Of a stretch of 42,737 nt of DNA, positions 31,878 through 39,561 are shown in pieces; positions within the stretch are counted from its first letter, which is position 1; every line of letters begins with the position of its first letter. Both the position numbers and the translations under genes were made by a program. This stretch comes from Micrococcales bacterium UBA7469 (GTDB taxonomy: Bacteria; Actinomycetota; Actinomycetes; Actinomycetales; Microbacteriaceae), in contig DLPB01000031.1 in assembly GCA_002479805.1 (NCBI GenBank), positions 142,040 to 184,776 of the forward strand. The letters run 5' to 3'. The notes beneath the pieces were generated by a model. The model did no database searches, had not been told where the DNA came from, and worked only from the letters and a program-made list of their open reading frames with translations.

Positions 31878-32846
31878 ATGAAGAAATGGATTTTTGGCAT
31901 CATCGCTGCGGCAGTTGCAGGCCTTTTGGCAGTTTTTGTTGTTGCTCCGGGCATTTTTGGCCCAAGCGCCAACCCATCCAGCTCCGCCACCCCAGAGGTG
32001 ACTAGGACCGGTGCCACCGGAGTGGTCAAGGTTTTGGCTTCCACTAATGTTTGGGGAGATATCGCCAAGCAGCTCGGTGGTGACTGGGTTGAGGTAACCG
32101 TGTTACTCGATGACCCAATGCAAGATCCCCATTCCTACGAGGCATCGGCTCGTGACCAGCTTGCCGTCAATGACGCGGAATTGATTGTGCTCAACGGTGG
32201 TGGTTACGACGAGTTCATGCACACCCTGGTGGACTCCGCGGACTCAGTGAAGTTTGTGGTTGAGGCGGTGCCAGAGCTTGATTCAACCGGCGAGAGCGAT
32301 TCCCATGCTCACTCTCACGACCATGCCAATGAGCACGTTTGGTATGACTTTGATGCGGTGACTGAGTTCTCTCAGAACTTCGTGGCCACCCTAAATGACT
32401 TGCGTCCCGAGGCATTTACCGATGTCAATAAGAACTACGACGAATTCAAGATCGAGCTAGACAACCTGCAAATCCGACTTGAGGGCCTAGCCGGGCACTC
32501 GCTTGGCCTTGGCGTGGTTGCGGCAGAAGGTGTTGGAAACCTGCTGCTCGAGCACGCTGGCTTTGAGAACCTCACTCCCGAGGCGCTAGCCGATGCCATC
32601 GAGGAGGAGACCGAGGTGCCACCGGCGGCGCTCGCAGAAACCGAGACCCTGATCAAAAACAACCTGGTGTCGATCCTGATCACTAACCTCCAGGTTGAGG
32701 ACCAGGTTTCCGAGCGGCTCAGAAAGCTGGCTGAAGCCGAGGGCGTTCCAGTGGTGCAGCTCAGCGAACTAATCCCGGAGGCCGGTTTGAGCTACTTCGA
32801 CTGGATGAACGAGGTTTTGGATCAAATTCAAGAGGCCGTTTACTAG
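31878..32846 (+). CDS. znuA: zinc ABC transporter substrate-binding protein
   Basis: The 322-residue cluster A-I solute-binding protein has an N-terminal membrane segment (about 4-27) as signal/anchor without an obvious lipobox cysteine, then VVKVLASTNVWGDIAKQLGGD, DDPMQDPHSYE (His ligand), a short His-rich loop (SHAHSHDHANEHVWYD), GVVAAEGVGNLL and VSILITNLQVED. Metal-binding His residues and the loop suit zinc. It starts the four-gene operon behind a Zur box. Confidence 0.92.
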   Translation: MKKWIFGIIAAAVAGLLAVFVVAPGIFGPSANPSSSATPEVTRTGATGVVKVLASTNVWGDIAKQLGGDWVEVTVLLDDPMQDPHSYEASARDQLAVNDAELIVLNGGGYDEFMHTLVDSADSVKFVVEAVPELDSTGESDSHAHSHDHANEHVWYDFDAVTEFSQNFVATLNDLRPEAFTDVNKNYDEFKIELDNLQIRLEGLAGHSLGLGVVAAEGVGNLLLEHAGFENLTPEALADAIEEETEVPPAALAETETLIKNNLVSILITNLQVEDQVSERLRKLAEAEGVPVVQLSELIPEAGLSYFDWMNEVLDQIQEAVY

Positions 32847-33637
32847 TGGCGCTTCTGGCAGTCAAAAACGCCTCGCTGGCATTTGACCAGCGGGTGATTT
32901 GGCAGCACCTGAATATTGAGATCCAACCCGGCGAATTTATTGCTGTAATCGGGGCGAATGGCTCTGGAAAGTCGATGCTGCTCAAGAGCATTCTGGGTCA
33001 GCAGGCCCTTAGCTCAGGCTCAATTGAGTTTTTAGGCAAGCCCTCCGGCCACGGCAACACTCACATCGGCTATGTGCCGCAGCACCGGGCCATTGACTCC
33101 GGTTTACCGCTGAAGGTAATTGACGCAGTGCGGTTTGGGCTCGATGGGCACAACTTCGGCTTACCTCTGCCTTCTGCCAAGAAAAAAGCACTCGCACTTG
33201 AGGCTTTGGCCCAGGTCGATGCTCATCACCTGGCCCAAACCCCGGTTGGTGAACTTTCCGGCGGTGAGATGCAGCGGGTGAGGGTGGCACAGGCCGTCAT
33301 ATCCCACCCCAAGCTGATTCTGGCCGATGAGCCGCTCAGTGCCCTGGATCTGCACCACCAGCAGGTGGTGAGTGAGCTCGTGCATCAGCAGAGTGAGCGC
33401 TTTGGTGCCGCCGTGCTATTTGTCACCCACGACGTAAACCCCATCATCGACTATGTCGATCGGGTGCTCTACCTGGCCCAGGGCCGCTATTCCATCGGAA
33501 CTGCCGATGAGGTGCTGCAGTCTGATGTTCTGAGTGAGCTCTACGGCACCGAAATCGACGTGGTCAGAAATCAGGGACGAGTCGTGGTGCTCGGCGCTCA
33601 CGATCACGATCACCACGAGGCTGAGGAGTGGTTGTAG
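32846..33637 (+). CDS. znuC: zinc ABC transporter ATP-binding protein
   Basis: The 263-residue ABC ATPase has Walker A GANGSGKS, Q-loop IGYVPQHR, signature LSGGEMQRVRVAQA, Walker B LILADEPLSALD and H-loop VTHD. The C-terminal tail is His-rich (GAHDHDHHEAEEWL), which may sense or bind zinc. The GTG start overlaps the znuA stop by one base. Confidence 0.93.
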   Translation: MALLAVKNASLAFDQRVIWQHLNIEIQPGEFIAVIGANGSGKSMLLKSILGQQALSSGSIEFLGKPSGHGNTHIGYVPQHRAIDSGLPLKVIDAVRFGLDGHNFGLPLPSAKKKALALEALAQVDAHHLAQTPVGELSGGEMQRVRVAQAVISHPKLILADEPLSALDLHHQQVVSELVHQQSERFGAAVLFVTHDVNPIIDYVDRVLYLAQGRYSIGTADEVLQSDVLSELYGTEIDVVRNQGRVVVLGAHDHDHHEAEEWL

Positions 33638-34482
33638 TGAACCTTGGCGACATCATCAACTTCTCGGATTACGACCGCCTGCTACCACTGGTCACCAACT
33701 CTTTGATTGCCGGGGCGTTGCTTGCGCTAATCGGCGGTCTAGTCGGAGTCTTCGTTATGAACCGCGAGCTATCGTTTGCCGTTCACGGCATCGCCGAGCT
33801 CTCCTTTGCCGGAGCCGCCATCGCCCTGCTAATCGGCTTTGATGTGGTGTTTGGGTCAATCTTTGGCTCACTGATTGCGGCCGGGATTATTGCCTTTTTG
33901 GGCGATCGCGCCAAGGACCGCAATTCGATAGTTGCGGTGTTGATGCCTTTTGGTCTGGGTCTTGGCATTTTGGCGCTATCGCTCTACCCGGGCCGGGCCG
34001 CCAACAAGTTCGGTTTGCTAACCGGGCAGATAGTTGCGGTGGATGACCCGAAGCTCTTCTCGATGTTTGGCATTGCGGCGCTGGTTGTGGTTTCAATGCT
34101 TTTGATTTGGCGACCATTGAGCTTTGCGTCTTTGGATCCCGAGGTTGCGATGGCCCGTGGTGTTCCGGTTAGGGCACTTGGCATTGGTTTTGTGATGCTG
34201 CTTGGTCTGGCCGTGGCGGCAGCTGTGCAGGTGGTGGGAGCGCTATTGGTGCTCGCACTGTTGGTCACCCCGGCGGCAGCTGCACTCCGCCTTAGTACCA
34301 GCCAGCTCTGGGTGCCGATCTTGAGCGTGGCATTTGCAGCTGTCAGCATGCTCGGTGGCATTTTCTTGGCACTCGGTTCATCACTACCGATTAGCCCCTA
34401 TGTCACCACAATCTCTTTCACGATCTACCTAATTGCTCGTGTGGTGGCGTATTTCAAGATCAAGCTGGCGGTGACAAAGTGA
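33637..34482 (+). CDS. znuB: zinc ABC transporter permease
   Basis: The 281-residue integral membrane protein of the ABC-3 family has about 8 helices with LIGGLVGVFVMNRELSFAVHGIAELSFAG near the N-terminus, LLTGQIVA, and QVVGALLVLALLVTPAAAALRL near the C-terminus. I use GTG 33637, which overlaps the znuC stop by one base and has AGGAG at 8 nt; GTG 33628 is too close to that site. Confidence 0.92.
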   Translation: MNLGDIINFSDYDRLLPLVTNSLIAGALLALIGGLVGVFVMNRELSFAVHGIAELSFAGAAIALLIGFDVVFGSIFGSLIAAGIIAFLGDRAKDRNSIVAVLMPFGLGLGILALSLYPGRAANKFGLLTGQIVAVDDPKLFSMFGIAALVVVSMLLIWRPLSFASLDPEVAMARGVPVRALGIGFVMLLGLAVAAAVQVVGALLVLALLVTPAAAALRLSTSQLWVPILSVAFAAVSMLGGIFLALGSSLPISPYVTTISFTIYLIARVVAYFKIKLAVTK

Positions 34483-34871
34483 CTCAGAAGCGCTCAACCT
34501 GGCAAAAGACCGCGGTCAAAGCTGCGCTAGATCGCGCACCGGGCTTTGTTTCAGCCCAAGAGCTCTACCAGGTACTGGTTCAGGAAGGTCAAAAGATTGG
34601 CCTCACCACCGTTTATCGAGCGCTTACCGATTTGGTTCAGGTTGGCGCAGCTGACAGCCTGGCATCCGCCGATGGAGAGACCAAATACCGAAACTGCACC
34701 ACCGATCACCACCACCATCTGATTTGTCGCAGCTGCGGTCGTGCGGTCGAGTTTGAATTGGCCGGATTCGAGGCGGCAGCGGATCAATTAGCCATCTCCC
34801 ACGGCTTCAAAGACGTCAGTCACAGCATCGAACTGTTCGGAATTTGCGGTGATTGTGGCGTGTCAGGTTGA
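34479..34871 (+). CDS. zur: Fur-family zinc uptake regulator Zur
   Basis: The 130-residue Fur-family repressor has an N-terminal winged helix (about 8-58, with TTVYRALTDLVQVG), the metal-binding hinge TTDHHHHLICRSC (H77-H80, C83, C86) and a second CXXC (C123, C126). These match Zur more than Fur. It is encoded as the last gene of the znu operon, overlapping znuB by 4 nt, and probably represses it at 31844-31858. Confidence 0.92.
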   Translation: MTQKRSTWQKTAVKAALDRAPGFVSAQELYQVLVQEGQKIGLTTVYRALTDLVQVGAADSLASADGETKYRNCTTDHHHHLICRSCGRAVEFELAGFEAAADQLAISHGFKDVSHSIELFGICGDCGVSG

Positions 34872-34888
34872 GTTTTCTAAATCAAGAC

Positions 34889-34918
34889 TTGCTTTACTAC
34901 CCCCGTCTCTCCTAAACT
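34889..34918 (+). promoter_or_regulatory. putative rpmB-rpmG-rpsN promoter
   Basis: TTGCTT (34889-34894) and TAAACT (34913-34918) with an 18-bp spacer. The leader would be about 68 nt. I see no Zur box here. Confidence 0.45.
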
Positions 34919-34921
34919 TGT

Positions 34922-34954
34922 GGGGTTGCACGGGCTTAGGCCCTAACAATCCCC
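34922..34954 (+). other. nested hairpin in the rpmB leader
   Basis: GGGC-TTAG-GCCC forms an inner stem-loop, enclosed by GGGGTTG pairing with CAATCCCC (one bulge). It lies in the predicted 5' leader. It could be a ribosomal-protein autoregulatory element or a weak terminator of zur; neither is shown. Confidence 0.4.
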
Positions 34955-34992
34955 AACATAAGCTTCGGGTAAACACGCCCCTAGGAGGAGAA

Positions 34993-35229
34993 ATGGCAGC
35001 CTACTGCCAGGTCACTGAGACTGGTCCACAGTTCGGTCACAAGGTTTCGCACGCTCAGAACAAGACCAAGCGTCGCTTCGACCCGAACATCCAGAAGAAG
35101 ACCTACTTTGTTCCATCCATGGGACGCAAGGTGACCCTGAACGTTTCCGCTCGCGGCATCAAGGTAATTGACGTTCGCGGCATCGAGTCCGTAATCGCTG
35201 AGCTAGTAGCTCGCGGCGAGAAGATCTAG
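34993..35229 (+). CDS. rpmB: 50S ribosomal protein L28 (zinc-free type)
   Basis: The 78-residue protein begins AAYCQVTETGPQFGHKVSHAQNKTKRRFDPNIQ, typical L28. It has only one cysteine (position 5) in place of the two CXXC pairs, so it cannot hold the structural zinc. AGGAGG precedes the ATG; an open frame further upstream is inside zur and not part of L28. It is followed by rpmG and rpsN. Confidence 0.96.
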   Translation: MAAYCQVTETGPQFGHKVSHAQNKTKRRFDPNIQKKTYFVPSMGRKVTLNVSARGIKVIDVRGIESVIAELVARGEKI

Positions 35230-35239
35230 GAAGATACAG

Positions 35240-35407
35240 ATGGCCAAGGACAAGGACATCCGTCCAATCATCAAGCTGAAGTCGACCGCCGGCACTGGTT
35301 TCACCTACGTGACCAAGAAGAACCGTCGTAACGACCCAGACCGTATCGTTCTGAAGAAGTACGACCCAGTAGTGCGCAAGCACGTTGAATTCCGCGAGGA
35401 GCGCTAA
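35240..35407 (+). CDS. rpmG: 50S ribosomal protein L33 (zinc-free type)
   Basis: The 55-residue protein MAKDKDIRPIIKLKSTAGTG ... FTYVTKKNRRNDPDRIVLKKYDP has the L33 pattern and no cysteine. It lies 10 bp after rpmB and 2 bp before rpsN. Confidence 0.96.
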   Translation: MAKDKDIRPIIKLKSTAGTGFTYVTKKNRRNDPDRIVLKKYDPVVRKHVEFREER

Positions 35408-35409
35408 GA

Positions 35410-35715
35410 ATGGCTAAGAAGTCGAAGATCGCTAAGAACGAGCAGCGCAAGGTAATCGTTGAGCGCTACGCAGAGCAGCGTCTAGCACTAAAGAAGGCTT
35501 TGGTTGACCCAACTTCCACCGCAGAGCAGAAGGAAGCAGCCCGTCTAGGTCTGCAGAAGCTGCCAAAGGACGCCAGCCCAGTGCGCGTTCGCAGCCGTGA
35601 CCTAGTTGACGGTCGCCCACGCGGTGTGCTGTCCAAGTTCGGCATCAGCCGTGTTCGCTTCCGCGACATGGCACACAAGGGTGAGCTACCAGGCATCACC
35701 AAGTCCAGCTGGTAA
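35410..35715 (+). CDS. rpsN: 30S ribosomal protein S14 (long, zinc-free type)
   Basis: The 101-residue protein is the long S14 form ending RPRGVLSKFGISRVRFRDMAHKGELPGITKSSW, without the CXXC pairs of the short zinc-binding S14. It completes the rpmB-rpmG-rpsN cluster. Confidence 0.96.
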   Translation: MAKKSKIAKNEQRKVIVERYAEQRLALKKALVDPTSTAEQKEAARLGLQKLPKDASPVRVRSRDLVDGRPRGVLSKFGISRVRFRDMAHKGELPGITKSSW

Positions 35716-35726
35716 TTAGTTTCTAA

Positions 35727-36899
35727 CTAGACCCGCCCCAAGGCCCAGTTGCCTTTTGAGGGCGGGTTTAGTGTTTCTGCCCCAACCCAGTTGGCTGCAA
35801 GCTTTAGTTCTTTCACCAATTCCGGGGTAATCGCCTTGAGTTCACTCTTGGTGAGCCAAAGCTCGCTCCAGAGTGAGAGCACATTCAAAGCCTTGGCTTT
35901 GCGGTCATTCTTTAGATCCACCCTGCCCACCAGCCGGTCACGGTAGAGAATCGGCAGGGTGTAGTAGCCATACTTGCGCTTAGCTTCCGGGGTGTAGATC
36001 TCAATCTTGTAGTCAAAGTCATACAGTCTCAGGGCGCGATCGCGATGCCAGGTAATTGGATCAAATGGGCTCAGAAGCCTCACCTGACGCTCACCAATCT
36101 CAAATCCGCGCTCCAGGTCCTCGGTTGCCAGCGCGTAACCAGGCTTCTCCCAGCCCGAAACCGAAACCTCAACAACCTCACCGGCCTCAATTAGCTGGGC
36201 AAGGATTGGCTTGGTCTCATGGCTTCGGAATCTGAAGTAATCGGTGATGTCTTCCAAGGTGCCAACACCAAGGGCTTTCACACTCTTGCGAACCAGCTCT
36301 TGTTTTTGCTCCTCGGCGCCGAGAGTAGGGGTTGGCAGCTCAACCTGCTCTGGTAGTGCGTAGCGCCTGGAGAATTTTGTTCTACCGGCGCTAACCAATA
36401 GCCCGCAATCGTGCAGCTGCTCAAGCAGTAGTTTTACTTCAGACCATCCCCACCAGCTGCCTTTTCGCTTGTTCTGGTCGTGTTCAAACTGGGAGACGGT
36501 CATCGGGCCGTTCTGAGTAAGTTCTGACCGCACCCAGTCGATCAGCTTGGCCTGAGATTTGAAAACCATTTGAAGATCCTCCCGGGCCAGGGTTCTAGAG
36601 CGCTTGAAGTCAAAAAGCGCCCAGTCGGCTTTTGTAATCAGGGCTGCGCAGTGCGCCCAGTATTCGGTCACCTCCGGCTGGGCGAATGCCCAGTTTTCAA
36701 ACTCCGCAAGCGGATAAGCCCCCATGCGGCTGAAGGCCGGTAGCAGATGCGCGCGCTCAAAGACATTCACGCTGTCCAGTTGAAAGACCTGGGTGGTGGC
36801 TAAGACCTCAGCGAGCGAGGTGAACTGATCTTGGAAGCCCTGGGCCCTAAGCGCGAGGTTTCTAGCCTGCTGGTTGGAGATGGTTGGAGCTTTGGGCAT
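35727..36899 (-). CDS. AlkX/YcaQ-like DNA glycosylase (HTH_42 family)
   Basis: The 390-residue winged-helix protein has the catalytic-type motif QLD (Q40-D42) in FQLDSVNVFERAHLLPAFSR, and the C-terminal family block LSPFDPITWHRDRALRLYDFDYKIEIYTPEAKRKYGYYTLPILYRDRLVGRVDLKNDR. Family members unhook DNA crosslinks or remove bulky alkyl adducts. ATG 36899 is 2 bp after the sbtB stop, so it ends the terC operon; a longer frame upstream overlaps sbtB and is not family-like. Confidence 0.85.
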   Translation of the reverse strand: MPKAPTISNQQARNLALRAQGFQDQFTSLAEVLATTQVFQLDSVNVFERAHLLPAFSRMGAYPLAEFENWAFAQPEVTEYWAHCAALITKADWALFDFKRSRTLAREDLQMVFKSQAKLIDWVRSELTQNGPMTVSQFEHDQNKRKGSWWGWSEVKLLLEQLHDCGLLVSAGRTKFSRRYALPEQVELPTPTLGAEEQKQELVRKSVKALGVGTLEDITDYFRFRSHETKPILAQLIEAGEVVEVSVSGWEKPGYALATEDLERGFEIGERQVRLLSPFDPITWHRDRALRLYDFDYKIEIYTPEAKRKYGYYTLPILYRDRLVGRVDLKNDRKAKALNVLSLWSELWLTKSELKAITPELVKELKLAANWVGAETLNPPSKGNWALGRV

Positions 36900-36901
36900 A
36901 G

Positions 36902-37201
36902 CTAGTAGCGCTCTCCGCGCAATACCTGGACATCGGTGATCCAAAGCGTGCAGGCGTAGTGCTCGAAATACTTCTTTTCAAGCGCATCCAACAGGGTTGG
37001 CAGGATTGCCTCGGAGACCACGCTCTCAATCTTGACGTTACCGCCCTCGAGATCCCCTGCCCTTTGATTCTTGGGGCCTTGGCCGTGGGCGGTGGTTACC
37101 GTGAAGCCCTTGGCTCCATGAGCAATCAAATCCTTGGCGATGCGCTGTTCTAGCGATGCCTCAACCACGATGGTAAGTAACTTCTTCGTTACCAGCATCA
37201 C
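36902..37201 (-). CDS. sbtB: SbtB-like PII signalling protein
   Basis: The 99-residue protein has the ferredoxin-like PII fold with KKLLTIVVEASLEQRIAKDLIAHGAKGFTVT, a T-loop region (GQGPKNQRAGDLEGGNVKIE, about 40-59) and YFEHYACTLWITDVQVLRGERY, close in pattern to SbtB. It ends there, without the C-terminal CGPXGC redox loop of cyanobacterial SbtB. GTG 37201 has GGGAG at 7 nt; ATG 37198 is alternative. It overlaps the sbtA stop (TGATG). Confidence 0.85.
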   Translation of the reverse strand: MMLVTKKLLTIVVEASLEQRIAKDLIAHGAKGFTVTTAHGQGPKNQRAGDLEGGNVKIESVVSEAILPTLLDALEKKYFEHYACTLWITDVQVLRGERY

Positions 37202-38166
37202 AAACCAACTCCCTCAAGCCAAGTGCTCAGAGAAAGCATAAGTGGAATGCCCAGCACCAGATTGAATGGGAAGGTAAAGCCCAGGCTTGCTGTGAGATAA
37301 CGCCCCGGGCTGGCCTGAGGCAGTGCCAGGCGCACCGCAGCCGGTGCCGCAATGTAGGAGGCGGAGGCAGCCAAAACTCCCAGCACCATTGCCCCACCAA
37401 CACTTAGGCCGCTGAGCTGCCCGGTTATTACGCCCAGCGACCCGGCAAACAGCGGGAAGCAGACTGCAAATAGCGCCAGCCCCACCCCGCCGACCTTGAG
37501 ATCGCTCAGCCGGCGACCGGCCACAATCCCCAGTTCCAAAAGAAACAGCGCCAAGATTCCGGTAAACAGCCCACCAAAGAACGGCTCGATACGCGAATAA
37601 CCACTCTCGCCGGTGAAGAGGCCAATCACCAGCCCGCCTGCCAGTAGCAACAGCGACTTACCGGTGAGGACCTCGCGCATACTCTCGCCAAGCGATACAC
37701 CAGATGAGCTGGCCCGCTTGGCAAGCCAAAGGCCGATCAGGATGCCGGGGATCTCCATGACCGCCAGCAGGCTGACCAGGTAGCCCTCAAACTCGATGCG
37801 CTGCCCCTCGAGAAAGACCAAGGCGGCGGTGAAGGTGACCAGCGAGGTGGAGCCGTAGTGGGCAGCCAAAGCGCCACGGTCATCTTTGGAGAACTTTCCA
37901 AAGATTGGCAGCAGATAAAAAGCCAAAATCGGCACCGCGGCGCTGAGTAGCAAGGTGCCAAGCAGTGGGCTAAAAACCTGCTCCAGATTGGTCTTACTGA
38001 GCGCCACGCCACCCTTGATGCCAATTCCCAGAAGCAAATAGATGGTGATGGCCTGGTAGATCGGTTCCGGCAGCCTCAGATCAGACTTCAGGCTGGTAGC
38101 CAAAAGCCCCAGCGCAAAGGCCAAAACCGGAACGCTGGTTAGGTTCTGCAGCGCTGATTCAAGCAT
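37198..38166 (-). CDS. sbtA: SbtA-type sodium-dependent bicarbonate transporter
   Basis: The 322-residue membrane protein has about 10 helices, the ALAAHYGSTSLVTFTAALVFLE motif (about 99-120) and the repeated late motif LAASASYIAAPAAVRLALPQASPGRYLTASLGFTFPFN, both diagnostic of SbtA (DUF897). SbtA takes up HCO3- with Na+ and is regulated by SbtB. A heterotroph could use it to feed carboxylases. The ATG overlaps the regulator's stop (TGATG). Confidence 0.9.
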   Translation of the reverse strand: MLESALQNLTSVPVLAFALGLLATSLKSDLRLPEPIYQAITIYLLLGIGIKGGVALSKTNLEQVFSPLLGTLLLSAAVPILAFYLLPIFGKFSKDDRGALAAHYGSTSLVTFTAALVFLEGQRIEFEGYLVSLLAVMEIPGILIGLWLAKRASSSGVSLGESMREVLTGKSLLLLAGGLVIGLFTGESGYSRIEPFFGGLFTGILALFLLELGIVAGRRLSDLKVGGVGLALFAVCFPLFAGSLGVITGQLSGLSVGGAMVLGVLAASASYIAAPAAVRLALPQASPGRYLTASLGFTFPFNLVLGIPLMLSLSTWLEGVGL

Positions 38167-38453
38167 CAGTGGTGCAGTTGGCCCAGCGCGCTGATCAGGT
38201 CGCCAACCTTACGATCAGCACTGGTTTGGTGCCGAAGCGGTGAGTCAAGGTTGATGGTGTAGCGATTATTGCGACCCTGGCGCTCCTTGGTGAGGTAGCC
38301 GGCTTCGACTAGGTCGTTCAGCACGTTCACCACCGAGCGGGTGGTGATCCCGCCGATTTTGGCCAGCTCATCCATGGTGAGCTCTGGGTTGTCGGAGAGC
38401 GCAATTAGTACGTGTGCGTGGTGGGAGAGGAAAGTCCACTTACTGCTCATCAC
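38166..38453 (-). CDS. MarR-like winged-helix transcriptional regulator
   Basis: The 95-residue protein is little more than a winged helix: LTMDELAKIGGITTRSVVNVLNDLVEAGYLTKERQGRNNRYTIN (about 25-68) with a short C-terminal helix. It lies between terC and sbtA, overlapping both, and is a good candidate regulator of this operon. Effector unknown. Start is GTG 38453 or ATG 38450. Confidence 0.85.
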   Translation of the reverse strand: MMSSKWTFLSHHAHVLIALSDNPELTMDELAKIGGITTRSVVNVLNDLVEAGYLTKERQGRNNRYTINLDSPLRHQTSADRKVGDLISALGQLHH

Positions 38454-39457
38454 TTCTTCCTTTTCGCAAACTTATCTAACTGAGCAATTTCCTCCTCGCT
38501 TGCGCTCTCAAAGGCGAACTTGGGCTCCACCTCTGCGGGGTGGGCCGTTTGGCCCTTGGTCTTTATCAACGAAGCGACGATGGCAATTGTGATAACCGCA
38601 ACAATAATGCCCAAAGAAAGCAGAGTCGGGACCTTCACCACATCGTGCAGCGCAAGCTTGATACCCACCCAAACCAGGATGAAGGACAGACCAACCTTTA
38701 GGTAGACGAAGCGGTGAATCAGGTCGGAGAGTAAGAAGTACATCGCGCGAAGCCCAAGCAACGCAAAGGCGTTAGCAGCAAAGACAATAAACGGTTCACT
38801 GGTGACAGCAAAGATTGCCGGGATCGAGTCAACCGCAAAGATGATGTCGGTGAATTCCACCAGTGCCAAAACCGCCAGTAGCGGCGTGGCCATCAAAACC
38901 CCAGCCTTGCGAACAAAGAGCCGTTGGCCGTAGTAGCGGTCAGTGGTTGGGATAAAGCGCTGGAAGGCCTTGAGGAACTTGGATTCCGCCGGGTTGAAGT
39001 GTTCGTTGCGCTGAATCAACATCTTGATGCCGGTGTAGATCAAGAAGGCCGCAAAGAGGTAGAGAATCCAGCCAAAGCTCTTGATCAAAACGGCACCGGC
39101 AGCAATGAAGATGCCGCGGAATACCAGGGCGCCTAAGACACCAAGGAACAGCACCCGGTGCTGGTATTCACGGGGAACGCTGAAGGCAGCGAAGATCAGC
39201 GCCCAGATAAAGACGTTGTCAACCGCCAGCGACTTCTCAATCACAAAGCCGGAGAAGTACTGCTGCCCAATCTCGGGGCCAAAGTCCAGCCAAAGGTAGA
39301 CACCAAAGCCCACGCCGAGGGTTACCCAGAGCGTCGACCAAAGTGCGGCCTCCTTCATGGAGATCACACTTGCGTGCCGGTGAGCAAATAGGTCAACCGC
39401 CAACATCAAAAGGATCAGACCAATGGTTGCTGCCCAGAGTGTTGCTGAAACGTCCAC
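38450..39457 (-). CDS. TerC family membrane protein
   Basis: The 335-residue TerC/Alx-type protein has about 9 helices, with SLAVDNVFIWALIFAAFSVP and VEFTDIIFAVDSIPAIFAVT, the paired acidic motifs of the family. Relatives export Mn or other divalent metals. It heads a five-gene minus-strand operon. GTG start with AGGA at 5 nt. Confidence 0.92.
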   Translation of the reverse strand: MDVSATLWAATIGLILLMLAVDLFAHRHASVISMKEAALWSTLWVTLGVGFGVYLWLDFGPEIGQQYFSGFVIEKSLAVDNVFIWALIFAAFSVPREYQHRVLFLGVLGALVFRGIFIAAGAVLIKSFGWILYLFAAFLIYTGIKMLIQRNEHFNPAESKFLKAFQRFIPTTDRYYGQRLFVRKAGVLMATPLLAVLALVEFTDIIFAVDSIPAIFAVTSEPFIVFAANAFALLGLRAMYFLLSDLIHRFVYLKVGLSFILVWVGIKLALHDVVKVPTLLSLGIIVAVITIAIVASLIKTKGQTAHPAEVEPKFAFESASEEEIAQLDKFAKRKK

Positions 39458-39465
39458 TTGATTCC

Positions 39466-39498
39466 TATCTAGAAAGATAATGCAAGAAATAATTTTCT
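39466..39498. promoter_or_regulatory. two adjacent inverted repeats upstream of terC
   Basis: TATCT-AGAA-AGATA (39466-39479) and AGAAA-TAAT-TTTCT (39485-39498) are perfect short dyads 9-41 bp upstream of the terC GTG, in an AT-rich promoter region. They may be operators, possibly for the winged-helix protein of this operon. Confidence 0.5.
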
Positions 39499-39540
39499 AT
39501 AATACTAACCACAATCCTCAAACATTTCTTCCAGATCGCC

Positions 39541-39561
39541 AAAAACCCCGAGATTTCGGGG
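39541..39561 (-). terminator. minus-strand terminator-like hairpin between terC and hup
   Basis: On the minus strand CCCCGA-AATC-TCGGGG is followed by TTTTT, a good intrinsic terminator. No gene upstream on that strand needs it; it would end antisense or short RNA from the hup region before terC. Confidence 0.55.

Noticed and set aside
34849..34992. longer upstream start for rpmB
   Set aside because: The region contains zur's end, a promoter and a hairpin; AGGAGG marks the ATG at 34993.
36900..36944. longer N-terminus for the AlkX-like glycosylase
   Set aside because: Would overlap sbtB and adds residues unlike the family; ATG 36899 directly follows the sbtB stop.
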